DNA of 47,229 nt from Bacteroidales bacterium (GTDB lineage: Bacteria > Bacteroidota > Bacteroidia > Bacteroidales > JAFGHD01). Position 1 is the first letter of the stretch; each line of letters begins with the position of its first letter. This document shows positions 8,772-18,041 of this stretch, piece after piece. The stretch lies in assembly GCA_016939365.1 (NCBI GenBank), contig JAFGHD010000074.1:1-47229 (forward strand), given 5' to 3'. The translations under genes and the position numbers were made by a program. The notes beneath the pieces are model-generated. The model was not told the DNA's origin and made no database searches. It was given only the letters and a program-made list of their open reading frames with translations.

Positions 8772-10151
8772 TTACTCAACATCCCACCAGAGCCTGCTGG
8801 TGAGGAATACGCTGGGTACATTGCCTCCGTTGTAGGTTTTCTCGGAGGATGCATAAGGCCACCTCCTGGGGTGGGATGACAGGGTAGCTCCATCCGGAAG
8901 GGCCAGAGTTTGCAGCAATTCGGTTCTCCTCAGATCGACATATACCTCGGGTTGCATGAACATCGAGACATACTTGCCCCAGATGATGGTGGGCAGGTCG
9001 ATGGTGGCGCCGGTGAACCTGTTGGCATCAAACCAGGCCTGGTCAAATACACCGATTTTATTCAGTGATGCTTCCAGTGCGTCGTTGAAGGCCAGGATGG
9101 CACCGGCATTGTCACCTGTTTTCAGAAGTGCCTCTGCCTTGATGTAGAGAAGTTCCACATAGGTGATGAATGGTACCGGCGAGTTGGGGGAACCGTAGTA
9201 GGGGCCCACCCATGATGTCCCCAGTTCTCCGCTTCCCGGGGGTGTTCCGCTGTAACCACCGTTATCATCAGTACCGAGGAACTGGGGGAGCCTTGGGTCG
9301 TTGGCATTGATAAGCATATTGGCCAGTTTCTCACCTACCCGGATGTCACCACGGTCACGGTCGAACTGGTATGTCGGATGCTCCTCGAGGTTGTTCGACC
9401 CGAACCAGAACTCCATATCCTCACCGTTTGATGTGAACCCGTTGGCCAGGTACTGCAGGGCGTCTGAATAGGCATTGGCGTTGCGTTTGCTCAGATGGAG
9501 AGCGTACCGTGCCTTTATCGACCATGCTGCCTTGACCCACAATCCCATGTCGCCGCCATAGAACAGATCGTCGCCACCCGGTGACATGGTGCTGGAGCCG
9601 GCCTGAACATCACTGATCCCTTCGTCGCACAGGGATTGGATCGTATTGTAGAGGGTCTCCTGGGAGTCGAAGCCGGGAGACAGGTTGTCTCCTCCCTGGA
9701 ATGCCTGTGACATGGGCAGGTCTCCCCATACATCGGTCATCACACCAATGATATAGGCTTTCAGGATCTTGGCAACCCCGGCATAATGAGGTGAGCCTTC
9801 TTCGCCGGCCTTTTCAATGATGATGTGGCAGTTCATCAATGCCGTCGGATAGAGGGCATAGTACCAGACATTGTTCACATCCTGTTCACGATACACAAAC
9901 TTTTCATAGGTAAGAGATTGACGGGCGGCACCCGAAAGTTGCTGGATCCACATGCAGCTGGGCCGCATCAGGTCGCCGCCCAGCTGGAAGGCGATCTCCG
10001 TCTGGGCAGCGGGCAACAGCAGATCCACGCTGACATCGCTGGGATTGTTGGGATCAACGTTGATCTCCGGATCGATCCATTTCTCACATGAGAGCAGGAA
10101 AAACGGAAGAACCAGCAACAAACCGATCTTTTGGACAATTGCTTTTTTCAT
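8772..10151 (-). CDS. SusD/RagB family outer-membrane nutrient-binding lipoprotein
   Basis: The Met at 10151 starts a lipoprotein signal peptide with lipobox FFLLSC (Cys 22); the frame also has an ATG eight codons earlier. The mature protein (about 437 residues) begins EKWIDPEINVDPNNPSDVSVDLLLPAAQ, the usual opening of the SusD-like 2 subfamily. It contains TPR-like helices (QSLCDEGISDVQAG, LLKTGDNAGAILAFNDAL) and a C-terminal EVYVDLRRTELLQTLALPDG ... PRRWPYASSEKTYN segment typical of the family. The lipoprotein caps the SusC channel and binds the substrate. No glycosidase or peptidase gene is linked, so the substrate, sugar or peptide, cannot be named. It lies 43 bases after the susC stop in the same operon. 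Confidence 0.93.
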   Translation of the reverse strand: MKKAIVQKIGLLLVLPFFLLSCEKWIDPEINVDPNNPSDVSVDLLLPAAQTEIAFQLGGDLMRPSCMWIQQLSGAARQSLTYEKFVYREQDVNNVWYYALYPTALMNCHIIIEKAGEEGSPHYAGVAKILKAYIIGVMTDVWGDLPMSQAFQGGDNLSPGFDSQETLYNTIQSLCDEGISDVQAGSSTMSPGGDDLFYGGDMGLWVKAAWSIKARYALHLSKRNANAYSDALQYLANGFTSNGEDMEFWFGSNNLEEHPTYQFDRDRGDIRVGEKLANMLINANDPRLPQFLGTDDNGGYSGTPPGSGELGTSWVGPYYGSPNSPVPFITYVELLYIKAEALLKTGDNAGAILAFNDALEASLNKIGVFDQAWFDANRFTGATIDLPTIIWGKYVSMFMQPEVYVDLRRTELLQTLALPDGATLSSHPRRWPYASSEKTYNGGNVPSVFLTSRLWWDVE

Positions 10152-10194
10152 AATATCTGTGTTTTTTGTTATCATCTTGACTGTTCTGCATGGA

Positions 10195-13100
10195 TTAGAA
10201 GGCAGCCCTCAGGCCGACGGTGTATGTCCGTGTGCCGGGCATGTTGAAGTAATCCATACCCTGGGAGTTGTGCGAACCGTAAAGGCTGGTTTCGGGATCG
10301 ATGCCTTCGTAATCGGTGAAGAGCAGCAGGTTCCTTCCGGAGAAGTAGACGTCGAGACCTCTGATGAAAGTCTTTTTGAACAGTTCGGGATTGAACTTGT
10401 AAGACAGTGTGACTTCCCGGAGGCGGACCCAGTTGATCTCCTCGATGAACTGGTCGGCCGGGCCGGTGAAACCGCTGCCCTCGCCGTCAAAATACCAGGC
10501 TTGTCCGAGAGGTACCGTCACGTTGTTGGCGGCACCCGGGCCGGGCACCTCTACCAGCTGGCCCTCGACGGTCTCGAAGTGAACGATATTGCCTTCGTCA
10601 TCCAGATGTCCGAACAGTCCTTCAAAGGTCTTGGTTTCATCCCTGTTCTCTGTGTCGCCATGTGTTCCGAAGAAGTAGAGGGCGCCGCGTGTACCGTTCC
10701 ACATATTACCGCCCTGGCGGATGTCAACCAGGAATGACAGCGAGATGTTCTTGTAATTGAATTCATTCGTGATGCCCATGGTCCAGTCGGGCAGGGTGGG
10801 GCCGATATCACCCACTTCGGGATCGCCGAAGGGATAGCCATAGTTGTAAGCAGCGGTATCGTCCTGGATGATCAGGTTGCCGCTGGCATCCTGCATCATC
10901 TTGGTGCCATAGATATAGCCATATGATTTCCCGGCCACAGCCCTGATCTGCGGATCGTCGAAACCGCCGACATATACGTTTTCGACACCTTCGGCCAGCT
11001 CCAGAACCTCATTGGTGTTCTTGGCAAAGTTTACGATGATGTTCCAGTCGAAATCCTTGGTTTTGACCGGTGTACCGCGCGCCAGCAGTTCGATTCCCTT
11101 GTTCTCCATCTTGGCAGCATTGGTGTAGAGTGTCTGGAATCCGGTGGAGGCTGCAATGGGCACATCCAGCAGCAGGTCCTCATGCTGGTTGTTGTAGAAA
11201 GCGAAGTCCAGCCCGATACGGTTGTCGAGGAACCTCAGGTCAACACCGATTTCAAACGCCTTCAGGCTTTCGTTCTTCAGATCGGGATCAGCGATCCGGT
11301 GGGTTCCCTCGAATCCGGGAGTGCCCATGAACGGGAATGAAAGTCCGGCTGTCCAACCGTCACCTATCGTAGCAGAGCCGAAATAGGTATTGGTCACATA
11401 GGGATCGGCAATGTTGCCCACGATGGCATAGGATGCCCTCAGCTTTCCGAACGGAAGTATCGGGTTGTCCTTCAGGCCGGGCAGCTCTGTGAATACAAAG
11501 GCGCCGCTGAAAGAGGGATAGAAGAAGGAGTTGTTTTCCTCGGGAAGGGTGGTGGTCCATTCATTCCTCCCCGTGATGTTCAGGAAGACCATGCTCTTCC
11601 ATGAGAGTCCGATGTCACCGAAGAAGGCGGCAGTGCGGTACTTCTGGATAGTGGTTCTTGCAATGGTGCTGCGGGCGTTGGATATATGATAGAAGTCCAG
11701 GATCGACAGCCCGTCTCCCTGCTGGTACTGCTGCTTGTAATAGTGCTGGTACATGTTGTTGCCCAGCGTGACATTCAGGTCGATGTCCTCGGTGATGTTC
11801 CTAAGGGCATTGACGATCAGGTCGGAGTTGAAGTCGCTCACGAAGTGATGGTCATCGGTGACCTGTCCGTCAGGATAGGCACGGGAGTAAACGGCGAAAT
11901 TATAATCCCTCTTGTCTGAATAGAAATCATTTCCAAGACGGTAGGTGAAGGTCAGCCACTCCAGCGGGACATAGTCGAACTGGACGCTGCTGATGAGCCT
12001 GTGGACGTTGTCCTTGAGGATGTTATTGTTGACGGTCCAGTAAGGATTGTCATATCCGCCGCCACCACGGTAATTCCTCTGTGAGCCGTCGGGGAAGGAG
12101 TATGCCAGCGGTTCATCCGCCGGGTCATCGTAGTGGTTGGCATTGTCGAACGAGGGCGGTGTACGGAGCAGCCCCAGCATCACACCGGAAATATTCGATC
12201 CCTGCTGTATCCTGTCTCCGCCCGACCTGACAAAGTTGAAGGTGCCTGAGGCTTTGATCTTATCCGAGATGCTGGAGCTGCCCGACATCTTGATCGAAGT
12301 CTTGCGGTACTTGTTGTTGGGAATATGCGAATGGGTACTCAGATCGGACAGGCTGAAGAAATAGGTGGCCTTGTCGCTGCCTCCGCTCATATTGATGGAG
12401 TTGTTGTAGGTAACGCCTGTTCTCCAGAAATCCGCTGTGTTGTCCAGGGGTTCAATTTTCTTTCCTGCGGATGGATCAGAAGCGCCGACAAGGGCGCCCC
12501 AGCGGTCCCACTTGTAGGTGGCATCCCCGTTGTAGTACATGGTGTCGAGAAGGGGTCCCCAGGAATATCCGTTCCCTGTTTCGGGTCCGCGGTATGTTCC
12601 ATCCACACCCTGTCCATACTTAAGCTGCATTTCAGGCAGCTTGTTCACCTGGTCGAATGAGACGGAGCTGTGCAGGTTCACGCTGATCTTCTTGCCGGGT
12701 TGTGCGGTGCCTTTCTTGGTGGTGATGATGACAGCACCATTGGCGGCACGGACACCGTAAAGCGCAGTGGCAGCTCCGCCTTTCAGCACCGAGATCGACT
12801 CGATATCCTCAGGATTGAGGTCGATGGCACGGTTGGAATAGGCCACCCCGTCCAGCAGGTTGTTCTCCTGGTCGTCCGGATTACCGGAGAAGAACTGGTC
12901 GTTGTTGATCGGGACGCCATCCACCACGAACAGTGGCTGGTTCTCTCCCAGGATCGAGGCAACGCCCCTGACGGTGATGAAGGAGGCTCCTCCTGCCGCA
13001 CCGGAGGAATTGGTCACCTGCACACCGGCTACCTTGCCGCTCAGCGCATTGACCACATTGGTGTTCTGTGTACGGGTGATCTCCTCGTTGCTGACCTCCG

Positions 13101-13473
13101 AAACGGAGTATCCCAGGGCTTTGGTCTCCCTCTTAATGCCAATGGCGGTGACTACGGCCCCTTCAATTTCCAGGATGTCGGGTTCCAGCACGACATCAAT
13201 CTTCGTCTGGGTGCCGATCTCCACCTCCTGGGATTTCATCCCGACAAACCTGAATTCGAGTACATTGTATTTCGCATCGAAGCTAAGGGAATAGTCACCA
13301 TTGGGATCGGTGGTGGTACCGATCATGGTCCCCTTGATGATCACGGATACACCCGGTATGCCCTGTCCATCCTCTGAACTGGTTACCTTGCCCGTGACTG
13401 TCTTCGTCTGGGCTAATGCCGATTGCAAGCCCAGTGCGAAAATGAACGCAAGGAAAAGGGTAAATTTTCTCAT
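10195..13473 (-). CDS. SusC/RagA family TonB-linked outer-membrane transporter
   Basis: The Met at 13473 is chosen because it begins a signal peptide (MRKFTLFLAFIFALGLQSALAQ). The 1092-residue product has the standard SusC order. A carboxypeptidase regulatory-like domain covers about 25-105 (VTGKVTSSEDGQGIPGVSV). A TonB plug follows at about 115-240, with ALSGKVAGVQV and the RagA signature PLFVVDGVPINND. The rest is a long 22-stranded barrel ending in TYTVGLRAAF. It takes up a ligand handed over by the SusD partner, using TonB/ExbBD energy. A SusC box-type ADP sequence (GAATALYGVRAANGAVIITTKKG) is present. The length is usual. The upstream 448-base region carries a candidate promoter and nested palindromes. 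Confidence 0.95.
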   Translation of the reverse strand: MRKFTLFLAFIFALGLQSALAQTKTVTGKVTSSEDGQGIPGVSVIIKGTMIGTTTDPNGDYSLSFDAKYNVLEFRFVGMKSQEVEIGTQTKIDVVLEPDILEIEGAVVTAIGIKRETKALGYSVSEVSNEEITRTQNTNVVNALSGKVAGVQVTNSSGAAGGASFITVRGVASILGENQPLFVVDGVPINNDQFFSGNPDDQENNLLDGVAYSNRAIDLNPEDIESISVLKGGAATALYGVRAANGAVIITTKKGTAQPGKKISVNLHSSVSFDQVNKLPEMQLKYGQGVDGTYRGPETGNGYSWGPLLDTMYYNGDATYKWDRWGALVGASDPSAGKKIEPLDNTADFWRTGVTYNNSINMSGGSDKATYFFSLSDLSTHSHIPNNKYRKTSIKMSGSSSISDKIKASGTFNFVRSGGDRIQQGSNISGVMLGLLRTPPSFDNANHYDDPADEPLAYSFPDGSQRNYRGGGGYDNPYWTVNNNILKDNVHRLISSVQFDYVPLEWLTFTYRLGNDFYSDKRDYNFAVYSRAYPDGQVTDDHHFVSDFNSDLIVNALRNITEDIDLNVTLGNNMYQHYYKQQYQQGDGLSILDFYHISNARSTIARTTIQKYRTAAFFGDIGLSWKSMVFLNITGRNEWTTTLPEENNSFFYPSFSGAFVFTELPGLKDNPILPFGKLRASYAIVGNIADPYVTNTYFGSATIGDGWTAGLSFPFMGTPGFEGTHRIADPDLKNESLKAFEIGVDLRFLDNRIGLDFAFYNNQHEDLLLDVPIAASTGFQTLYTNAAKMENKGIELLARGTPVKTKDFDWNIIVNFAKNTNEVLELAEGVENVYVGGFDDPQIRAVAGKSYGYIYGTKMMQDASGNLIIQDDTAAYNYGYPFGDPEVGDIGPTLPDWTMGITNEFNYKNISLSFLVDIRQGGNMWNGTRGALYFFGTHGDTENRDETKTFEGLFGHLDDEGNIVHFETVEGQLVEVPGPGAANNVTVPLGQAWYFDGEGSGFTGPADQFIEEINWVRLREVTLSYKFNPELFKKTFIRGLDVYFSGRNLLLFTDYEGIDPETSLYGSHNSQGMDYFNMPGTRTYTVGLRAAF

Positions 13474-13921
13474 AATAATTGCGCTTTGGTTAATAATGCT
13501 GATTTGGTTTCTTAATCTTGTCAGAACTCTGAAAAAACGGTGCAAAATACCAATTACTTCCGATCCGGACAATAAAAAATTAATGATAATTTAACATTGA
13601 TACGTCGCGATACAATTCATGGTTTCGGTAATGTTTGCATATGTGCCTGATTGCTCCGGCAGTACAAAGTATAAAAGTAATCTTTTCATGAGCAAACATC
13701 AAACGGAATGAAAAAATTTTTTCATTGATTAATGAACAATACCTGCTCATCATCTCCTACTGGGAAAAGGGACTCAGACCTCCAGCCACGTAAAGGTTTT
13801 GGGTTGTGTAAAAAAAATTTTCGATCACGCACGTGTCTATGGGTCCTGTCAGCATATCATGGATCCATTCCCTAAATGGTTTTACAGGTTCTCCCGAACA
13901 TTCCGGCATTGTAATCCTCCG
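13474..13921 (-). promoter_or_regulatory. Upstream region of susC, 448 bases without a gene
   Basis: No plausible coding frame is present. On the minus strand a TATTTTGCA -7-like element (13543-13549) follows a TTG at 13570-13572 with 20 bases between, placing a start site near 13535 and a leader of about 60 bases. The -7 element has one base fewer than the TAnnTTTG consensus. Further upstream, at 13707-13736, two palindromes overlap; they could bind a regulator of the susC operon. AT-rich sequence dominates 13560-13740. Confidence 0.35.
13707..13736. repeat. Overlapping palindromes upstream of susC
   Basis: AATGAAAAAATTTTTTCATT (13707-13726) is a perfect 20-base palindrome. Its right arm is reused in a second one, TTCATT-GATT-AATGAA (13721-13736). 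It has the form of a double operator for a dimeric regulator, though no regulator gene lies adjacent. Confidence 0.5.
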
Positions 13922-14299
13922 TCAGGATTCCGGTTTACGCACCAGCAGTCTGGAACCCCGGGGTGCCAGGACCATCAGCACGGTCACCGGAATGATGGGC
14001 CATGACCAGAATCCGCAAATCCAGGCAATAAAGCCAATTCCTGCAAGGGATATGGCATACATGGGATAACCCAGGCGGTGTCCTCGTTTCATCCAGGAAA
14101 GGGATCGCATCAGGGCCGTACACAGGATCACAGCGACCGCCAGGATGACCTGAAGCAGTGTTTTGCGGGCAGGCCATTCAGGGAAATAATCAGTCATCAG
14201 GGAGAATGTGGCTTTCATATCCAACCAGATGGCCACAGTAATCACCAGAAGAACAGAAGCATATGCCCATATGACGACTCTGAAAAAGCTTCCAATCAG
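13922..14299 (-). CDS. Small integral membrane protein, start disturbed by a possible frameshift
   Basis: The frame ends at 13922 and codes for four likely membrane segments: VVIWAYASVLLVITVAIWL, LLQVILAVAVILCTALM, YAISLAGIGFIAWICGFW and WPIIPVTVLMVLAP. The family is not recognised. The frame has no ATG at its start. A CTG at 14297-14299 follows a perfect GGAGG at the correct distance of seven bases, and a GTG lies at 14245, but that GTG would cut the first membrane segment. A more natural beginning is the ATG at 14320-14322, which reads MARKEVNP and then a stop. One extra C in the CCC run at 14299-14301 would join it to LIGSFF without interruption. This is either a real frameshift, a sequencing error, or a non-ATG start. 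The gene lies downstream of the ammonia-lyase gene on the same strand. Confidence 0.6.
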   Translation of the reverse strand: MIGSFFRVVIWAYASVLLVITVAIWLDMKATFSLMTDYFPEWPARKTLLQVILAVAVILCTALMRSLSWMKRGHRLGYPMYAISLAGIGFIAWICGFWSWPIIPVTVLMVLAPRGSRLLVRKPES

Positions 14300-14470
14300 G
14301 GATTGACCTCCTTTCTTGCCATCTTACAGACGGATGCCCGATATTTCCTGTGCCATCCTAATGCCTGAAATTTCGGTAAAACGACATACGAAATGCAAAT
14401 ATCGTTTGATCTTCCGAACGGACGACATCATTCATCCGTTCCTTCGTCAGGTAAAGATAAGGATCCGGTT

Positions 14471-15994
14471 TTACCCCAGGCGTCCGACCCGTTGCTCCAC
14501 TTCTGTCAGTATCTCGCAGGACCTGACCAGTTCTTTCATTGTATTATGGTCCGGGTAGAGTGGCCTGTCCACATCGAGGAATTCCACATGCCGGCGGATC
14601 ACTTCCCTTGCGCACGCAACGCCTTTTCCAAACTGATAATCCCTGAAGTCGAGTGCCTGTGCAGCAGCCATGAATTCAATGCCGAGGATGCCATAGGCAT
14701 TGTCAAGTATTTGAAAATTTTTCTGGGCGGTGTTCATACCCATTGAGACGAAATCCTCCTGGTCGGCTGCTGCGGGAATGGACTGGATGGAGGCAGGCAT
14801 GGAAAGGATGCGTTGTTCAACGATGAGGGTATCGGCTGTATACTGGCTGAGCATCAGTCCGGAGAACATTCCTGCGCCCTTTGTGAGGAACGCAGGCAGG
14901 CCGACGCTGAGGGCAGGATTGTTCAGCCGGTTCATTCTTCTTTCGGAGAGGACGGAGACCATGGTGATGGCTGCCCCGGCCATATCCATGGGCAGTGAAA
15001 CCGGCGAGCCCTGAAAATTGGCGCCTGAAAGTTGCATATTTTCATCCGGAAAGAAGATGGGATTGTCACCCACACCATTGAGTTCGATCTCCACCTGAGA
15101 CCTGGCCCATCGCAGGGCATCGTGTGCTGTACCGATTACCTGGGGTGTGGATCGCATGGAATAGGCATCCTGCACCTTGCATTTGATCTTACCGGAGATG
15201 AGGTCCCCCCCCTCGACCAGCTTATTGATGGCACGGGCGCTTCTTATAGCTCCGGGGAACCCCCGCACCTCATGTATCTTATTATGATAGGGCTTCATAT
15301 TGGCCTTCAGTGCTTCGAGGGACATGGCAGCGGCGATCTCGGCCTGTTTCAGCCACCTGTCGGCATCGTACAGGAACAGTGCACTCATGGCAGTGAGCAC
15401 GTTCGATCCGTTGATCGTTGCCAGTCCGTCGCGGGCTTTGAGCCCCGGAACCTCGATACCCGCCTGGGTTAAGGCTTCCCTGCCTTCAAGAAGCTGACCC
15501 TTGTAATATGCCTTGCCTTCTCCCAGAAGCAGCAGGGCGATCTGCGACATGGGGGCCAGGTCACCGCACGCACCTACCGACCCCTTCATGCAAACAAATG
15601 GAGTCACACCCTTGTTGAGCATCTCCACCAGTGTCAGGGTGATCTCCGGCCGGCATCCGGAATTACCATGCGCATGAACATTCACCCGGTGCAGCATGGC
15701 TCCCCTGATCCAGTCCTCCGGCATGGGATCGCCGATGCCTGCAGCATGGTTGTATATCAGGTACTTCTGAAAATCCTTTACCTGATCGTCATTCAATACC
15801 ACTTCTGAGAACTCTCCGATCCCCGTGTTCACACCATACATGATCTCATGTGCCTCAATCTTTTTTTCAAGCATCGCACGGCATTTCCGGATCCGCGCCA
15901 GCGCCTCCGGATGCAATTCAACGTGTTCGTGGTGCCTGGCTACCTTCACGATATCCTCGATCGTCAGGCCGGCACCATAAATAATGATGGACAT
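14471..15994 (-). CDS. hutH: Histidine ammonia-lyase homologue with an Ala-Cys-Gly cofactor triad
   Basis: The Met at 15994 has a good ribosome binding site (AGGAGG, eight bases upstream). The 507-residue product is a full-length member of the MIO-dependent ammonia-lyases, which remove ammonia from histidine or an aromatic amino acid. Active-site residues align with the Pseudomonas histidase: Y53 (YGVNTG), H83 (NHAAGIG), N195 (INGSN), Q275, Y278 and R281 (QDAYSMRS), and E413 (DQEDFVSM). The Glu in the last motif favours histidine over tyrosine or phenylalanine. The MIO-forming triad at 142-144 is Ala-Cys-Gly (GCG TGC GGT) instead of Ala-Ser-Gly. A Ser143Cys mutant of the Pseudomonas enzyme is reported to mature to an active enzyme, so activity is plausible. 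The other histidine-degradation genes (hutU, hutI, formiminotransferase) are not in the window, so the role could differ from standard histidine degradation. Confidence 0.88.
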   Translation of the reverse strand: MSIIIYGAGLTIEDIVKVARHHEHVELHPEALARIRKCRAMLEKKIEAHEIMYGVNTGIGEFSEVVLNDDQVKDFQKYLIYNHAAGIGDPMPEDWIRGAMLHRVNVHAHGNSGCRPEITLTLVEMLNKGVTPFVCMKGSVGACGDLAPMSQIALLLLGEGKAYYKGQLLEGREALTQAGIEVPGLKARDGLATINGSNVLTAMSALFLYDADRWLKQAEIAAAMSLEALKANMKPYHNKIHEVRGFPGAIRSARAINKLVEGGDLISGKIKCKVQDAYSMRSTPQVIGTAHDALRWARSQVEIELNGVGDNPIFFPDENMQLSGANFQGSPVSLPMDMAGAAITMVSVLSERRMNRLNNPALSVGLPAFLTKGAGMFSGLMLSQYTADTLIVEQRILSMPASIQSIPAAADQEDFVSMGMNTAQKNFQILDNAYGILGIEFMAAAQALDFRDYQFGKGVACAREVIRRHVEFLDVDRPLYPDHNTMKELVRSCEILTEVEQRVGRLG

Positions 15995-16363
15995 TGGTAT
16001 TTCCTCCTGTCTTTTTATGTACTGATTGATGAATTGATCGATAACGACGGCCAATAACAATTGTGCTGCCGTTCATTATGTTGAATCAGGAAAATCCTTT
16101 CCGCGGCCGTTTCAGGGAAAGGAACGGACAGACACCATCCCATCACCATGGGCCATAAGGGATCGCCCTGATACTCCGTCAGCGCAGCTTTTCAGTGTTT
16201 CAGAAAAGTGCAGTACGGTTGATCTTGATCTTGAATTTGAGATTCCAGTTTTTCATCCTGAAAAGGCAGTGTAAAAGTAATCATATCAGCTTTCAGGCCG
16301 GAAATCAAAACAAAACGAGGATTATTGTCCGGTCACGAATGTACGGTCAGTTATCCCGACTCG
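15995..16363. other. Intergenic region of 369 bases between hisS and the ammonia-lyase gene
   Basis: No convincing gene is present; the plus-strand frame around 16195-16380 is short and runs into hisS. A minus-strand TACTTTTA at about 16270 resembles a -7 element with the last base changed. The flanking ten bases AAAAGTAATC also occur upstream of susC near 13674. I see no hairpin with a T-run that would end hisS. Confidence 0.4.
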
Positions 16364-17914
16364 TTACAGATGTTCCCTGATATACCCGATCAGCTGATCC
16401 CTGGGTATTTCCGATTGCACCCGGTTTTTCCATTCCTCCTTGTCCTTGATATCGGTAGTTTCCCTGCCCAGCCTGAGATCTTTTACGGTCACAGAACCTT
16501 TTTTTAATTCATCCTCTCCCATGAGGACTGCGAAAGGGCTGTTTTTGCGGTCGGCATAGGCCATCTGCTTCTTCAATCCTTTTTGTGCCCCGAAATAGAT
16601 TTCGGTATCGATACCTGCTTCCCTGAGGGTATGGGCAATGATGTGATATTCATTCAGGAGGGTTGTATCAAAGACCAGGATGAGAACGGGTCCTGCTGCC
16701 GATGCCTTGTATTGCCCGGTCATCATCAGGAGTTCTGCCAGCCGGTCCACTCCGATGGATGCTCCTGAGGCAGGAATTTTCATACCCAGAAGACGTTCCA
16801 CCAGACCGTCATATCTGCCTCCCCCGCAGATCGATCCCACTTTCCGTTGTCTTCCCCGGTGATCGGTATAACTCAGATCCGAGACCACTTCAAATACAGG
16901 GCCTGTGTAATAGGACATACCCCTGACCAGTGACGGATCGAACACGATACGGGTTTCATCCATTTCCCATGCATTCAGCACATCGTGGATGGTTTGCAAC
17001 TCATTGAGGCCTTCTTCAAGGTCATTATTCATTTGTTTTTCACTCCTGATGGCACTCAGCACTTCGGTACGGGTGGCTGTGCCGCTGAACTTTTCAAGGA
17101 AGGCCATCACGCGGGATAATTCGTTCTGCCCCAAATTGAGGCCTGGGACAAAGGCTCCGGACGCGTCCGGCCGTCCCTTCCCCAGCTCGGATTCGATGCC
17201 CGGGAGACCTATTTTGTCCAATTTATCGATGACCCTGAGGATGGCATCCTCCCTCTGTTCCGGAATGCCTGCAACTGAGAGAAATCCTTTCAGGATTTTT
17301 CTGTTGTTAACCTTTACCTGATAGGAATCTGCCGGTAAACCGATCGCCTCCATGGCTCGTGACAGGATCATACATGCCTCGGCATCGACATGCTGATCGG
17401 ATGAGCCCACCGTATCGAAGTCGACCTGCCAGAATTCACGAAACCTACCGGGATCGAGCTTGTACTCGTAACGAAATACCGGGCCGTACTGGTAACGCCT
17501 GAACAACGGAGCTTTATCAGGGCTGAGCCCTCCCTTCAGACTGTCATTCCAGAGCCTTTCCGCATACAACCTGGCCAGTGGAGCGGTCAGGTCATATCTC
17601 AATGCCAGGTAATACCGGTTCATCACCACATGATCCCATTCATTCCGGATTTCACGGCCATCGCCCGCCAGCATCGGTTCTGCTTCGGGATTATGGAATG
17701 AATATATACCCTCCTCAACGGTGTCTGCATCGGGAAGATACTTGCCGAGGTTATCTGCATACTCCAGCAGGGGAGTATCCCAGTGCTCAAATCCATACAA
17801 TCGGTATATCCCGGCTGCAGCACGGATGATGTGCCAGCGCAGCTCATTCATCTGCGGGCCAATGTCCCTGAATCCCTTGATCTTGCGTGGAACGATCCCT
17901 GGTTGTGGATCCAT
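16364..17914 (-). CDS. hisS: Histidyl-tRNA synthetase, divergent alphaproteobacterial-like type
   Basis: The Met at 17914 (MDPQPG) is chosen because it precedes the conserved GFRDI opening. The 516-residue enzyme attaches histidine to tRNA-His. Class II motifs are present: motif 2 at about 139-162 (FRRYQYGPVFRYE) and the histidine-binding segments LVRGMSYYTGPVFEV and ICGGGRYDGLV. A C-terminal anticodon-binding domain includes GAQKGLKKQMAYADRKN. The motif 2 loop that contacts the tRNA acceptor end reads YEYKLDPGRFREF followed by DFDTVG. Typical Bacteroidota enzymes have a RPQ-GRYREF loop here. The K--PGRFR form and LRYDLTAPLAR are instead characteristic of the divergent alphaproteobacterial HisRS group. 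A tRNA-His gene with matching unusual identity bases lies 124 bases upstream, so the pair appears co-evolved and probably co-transcribed. Confidence 0.93.
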   Translation of the reverse strand: MDPQPGIVPRKIKGFRDIGPQMNELRWHIIRAAAGIYRLYGFEHWDTPLLEYADNLGKYLPDADTVEEGIYSFHNPEAEPMLAGDGREIRNEWDHVVMNRYYLALRYDLTAPLARLYAERLWNDSLKGGLSPDKAPLFRRYQYGPVFRYEYKLDPGRFREFWQVDFDTVGSSDQHVDAEACMILSRAMEAIGLPADSYQVKVNNRKILKGFLSVAGIPEQREDAILRVIDKLDKIGLPGIESELGKGRPDASGAFVPGLNLGQNELSRVMAFLEKFSGTATRTEVLSAIRSEKQMNNDLEEGLNELQTIHDVLNAWEMDETRIVFDPSLVRGMSYYTGPVFEVVSDLSYTDHRGRQRKVGSICGGGRYDGLVERLLGMKIPASGASIGVDRLAELLMMTGQYKASAAGPVLILVFDTTLLNEYHIIAHTLREAGIDTEIYFGAQKGLKKQMAYADRKNSPFAVLMGEDELKKGSVTVKDLRLGRETTDIKDKEEWKNRVQSEIPRDQLIGYIREHL

Positions 17915-18041
17915 AGCGTCATGGAAAAATAAATAGGGCCGCAAAGTATTGCCTGCAAAGGTAACATGGAGCGGATTGTGTTTTCCGAACAATCCGTCCG
18001 TACCACCCATGATGCAGATCCCATCAGCCCCCGGGTGATAA

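Noticed and set aside
9952-10737. Plus-strand open frame of 261 codons bridging susD and susC
   Set aside because: It is antisense to both transport genes and to their junction. Its residue composition is unlike a folded protein, and no ribosome binding site is present.
12670-13377. Plus-strand open frame of 235 codons
   Set aside because: It is antisense to the plug and carboxypeptidase-like regions of susC, where the true frame is beyond doubt.
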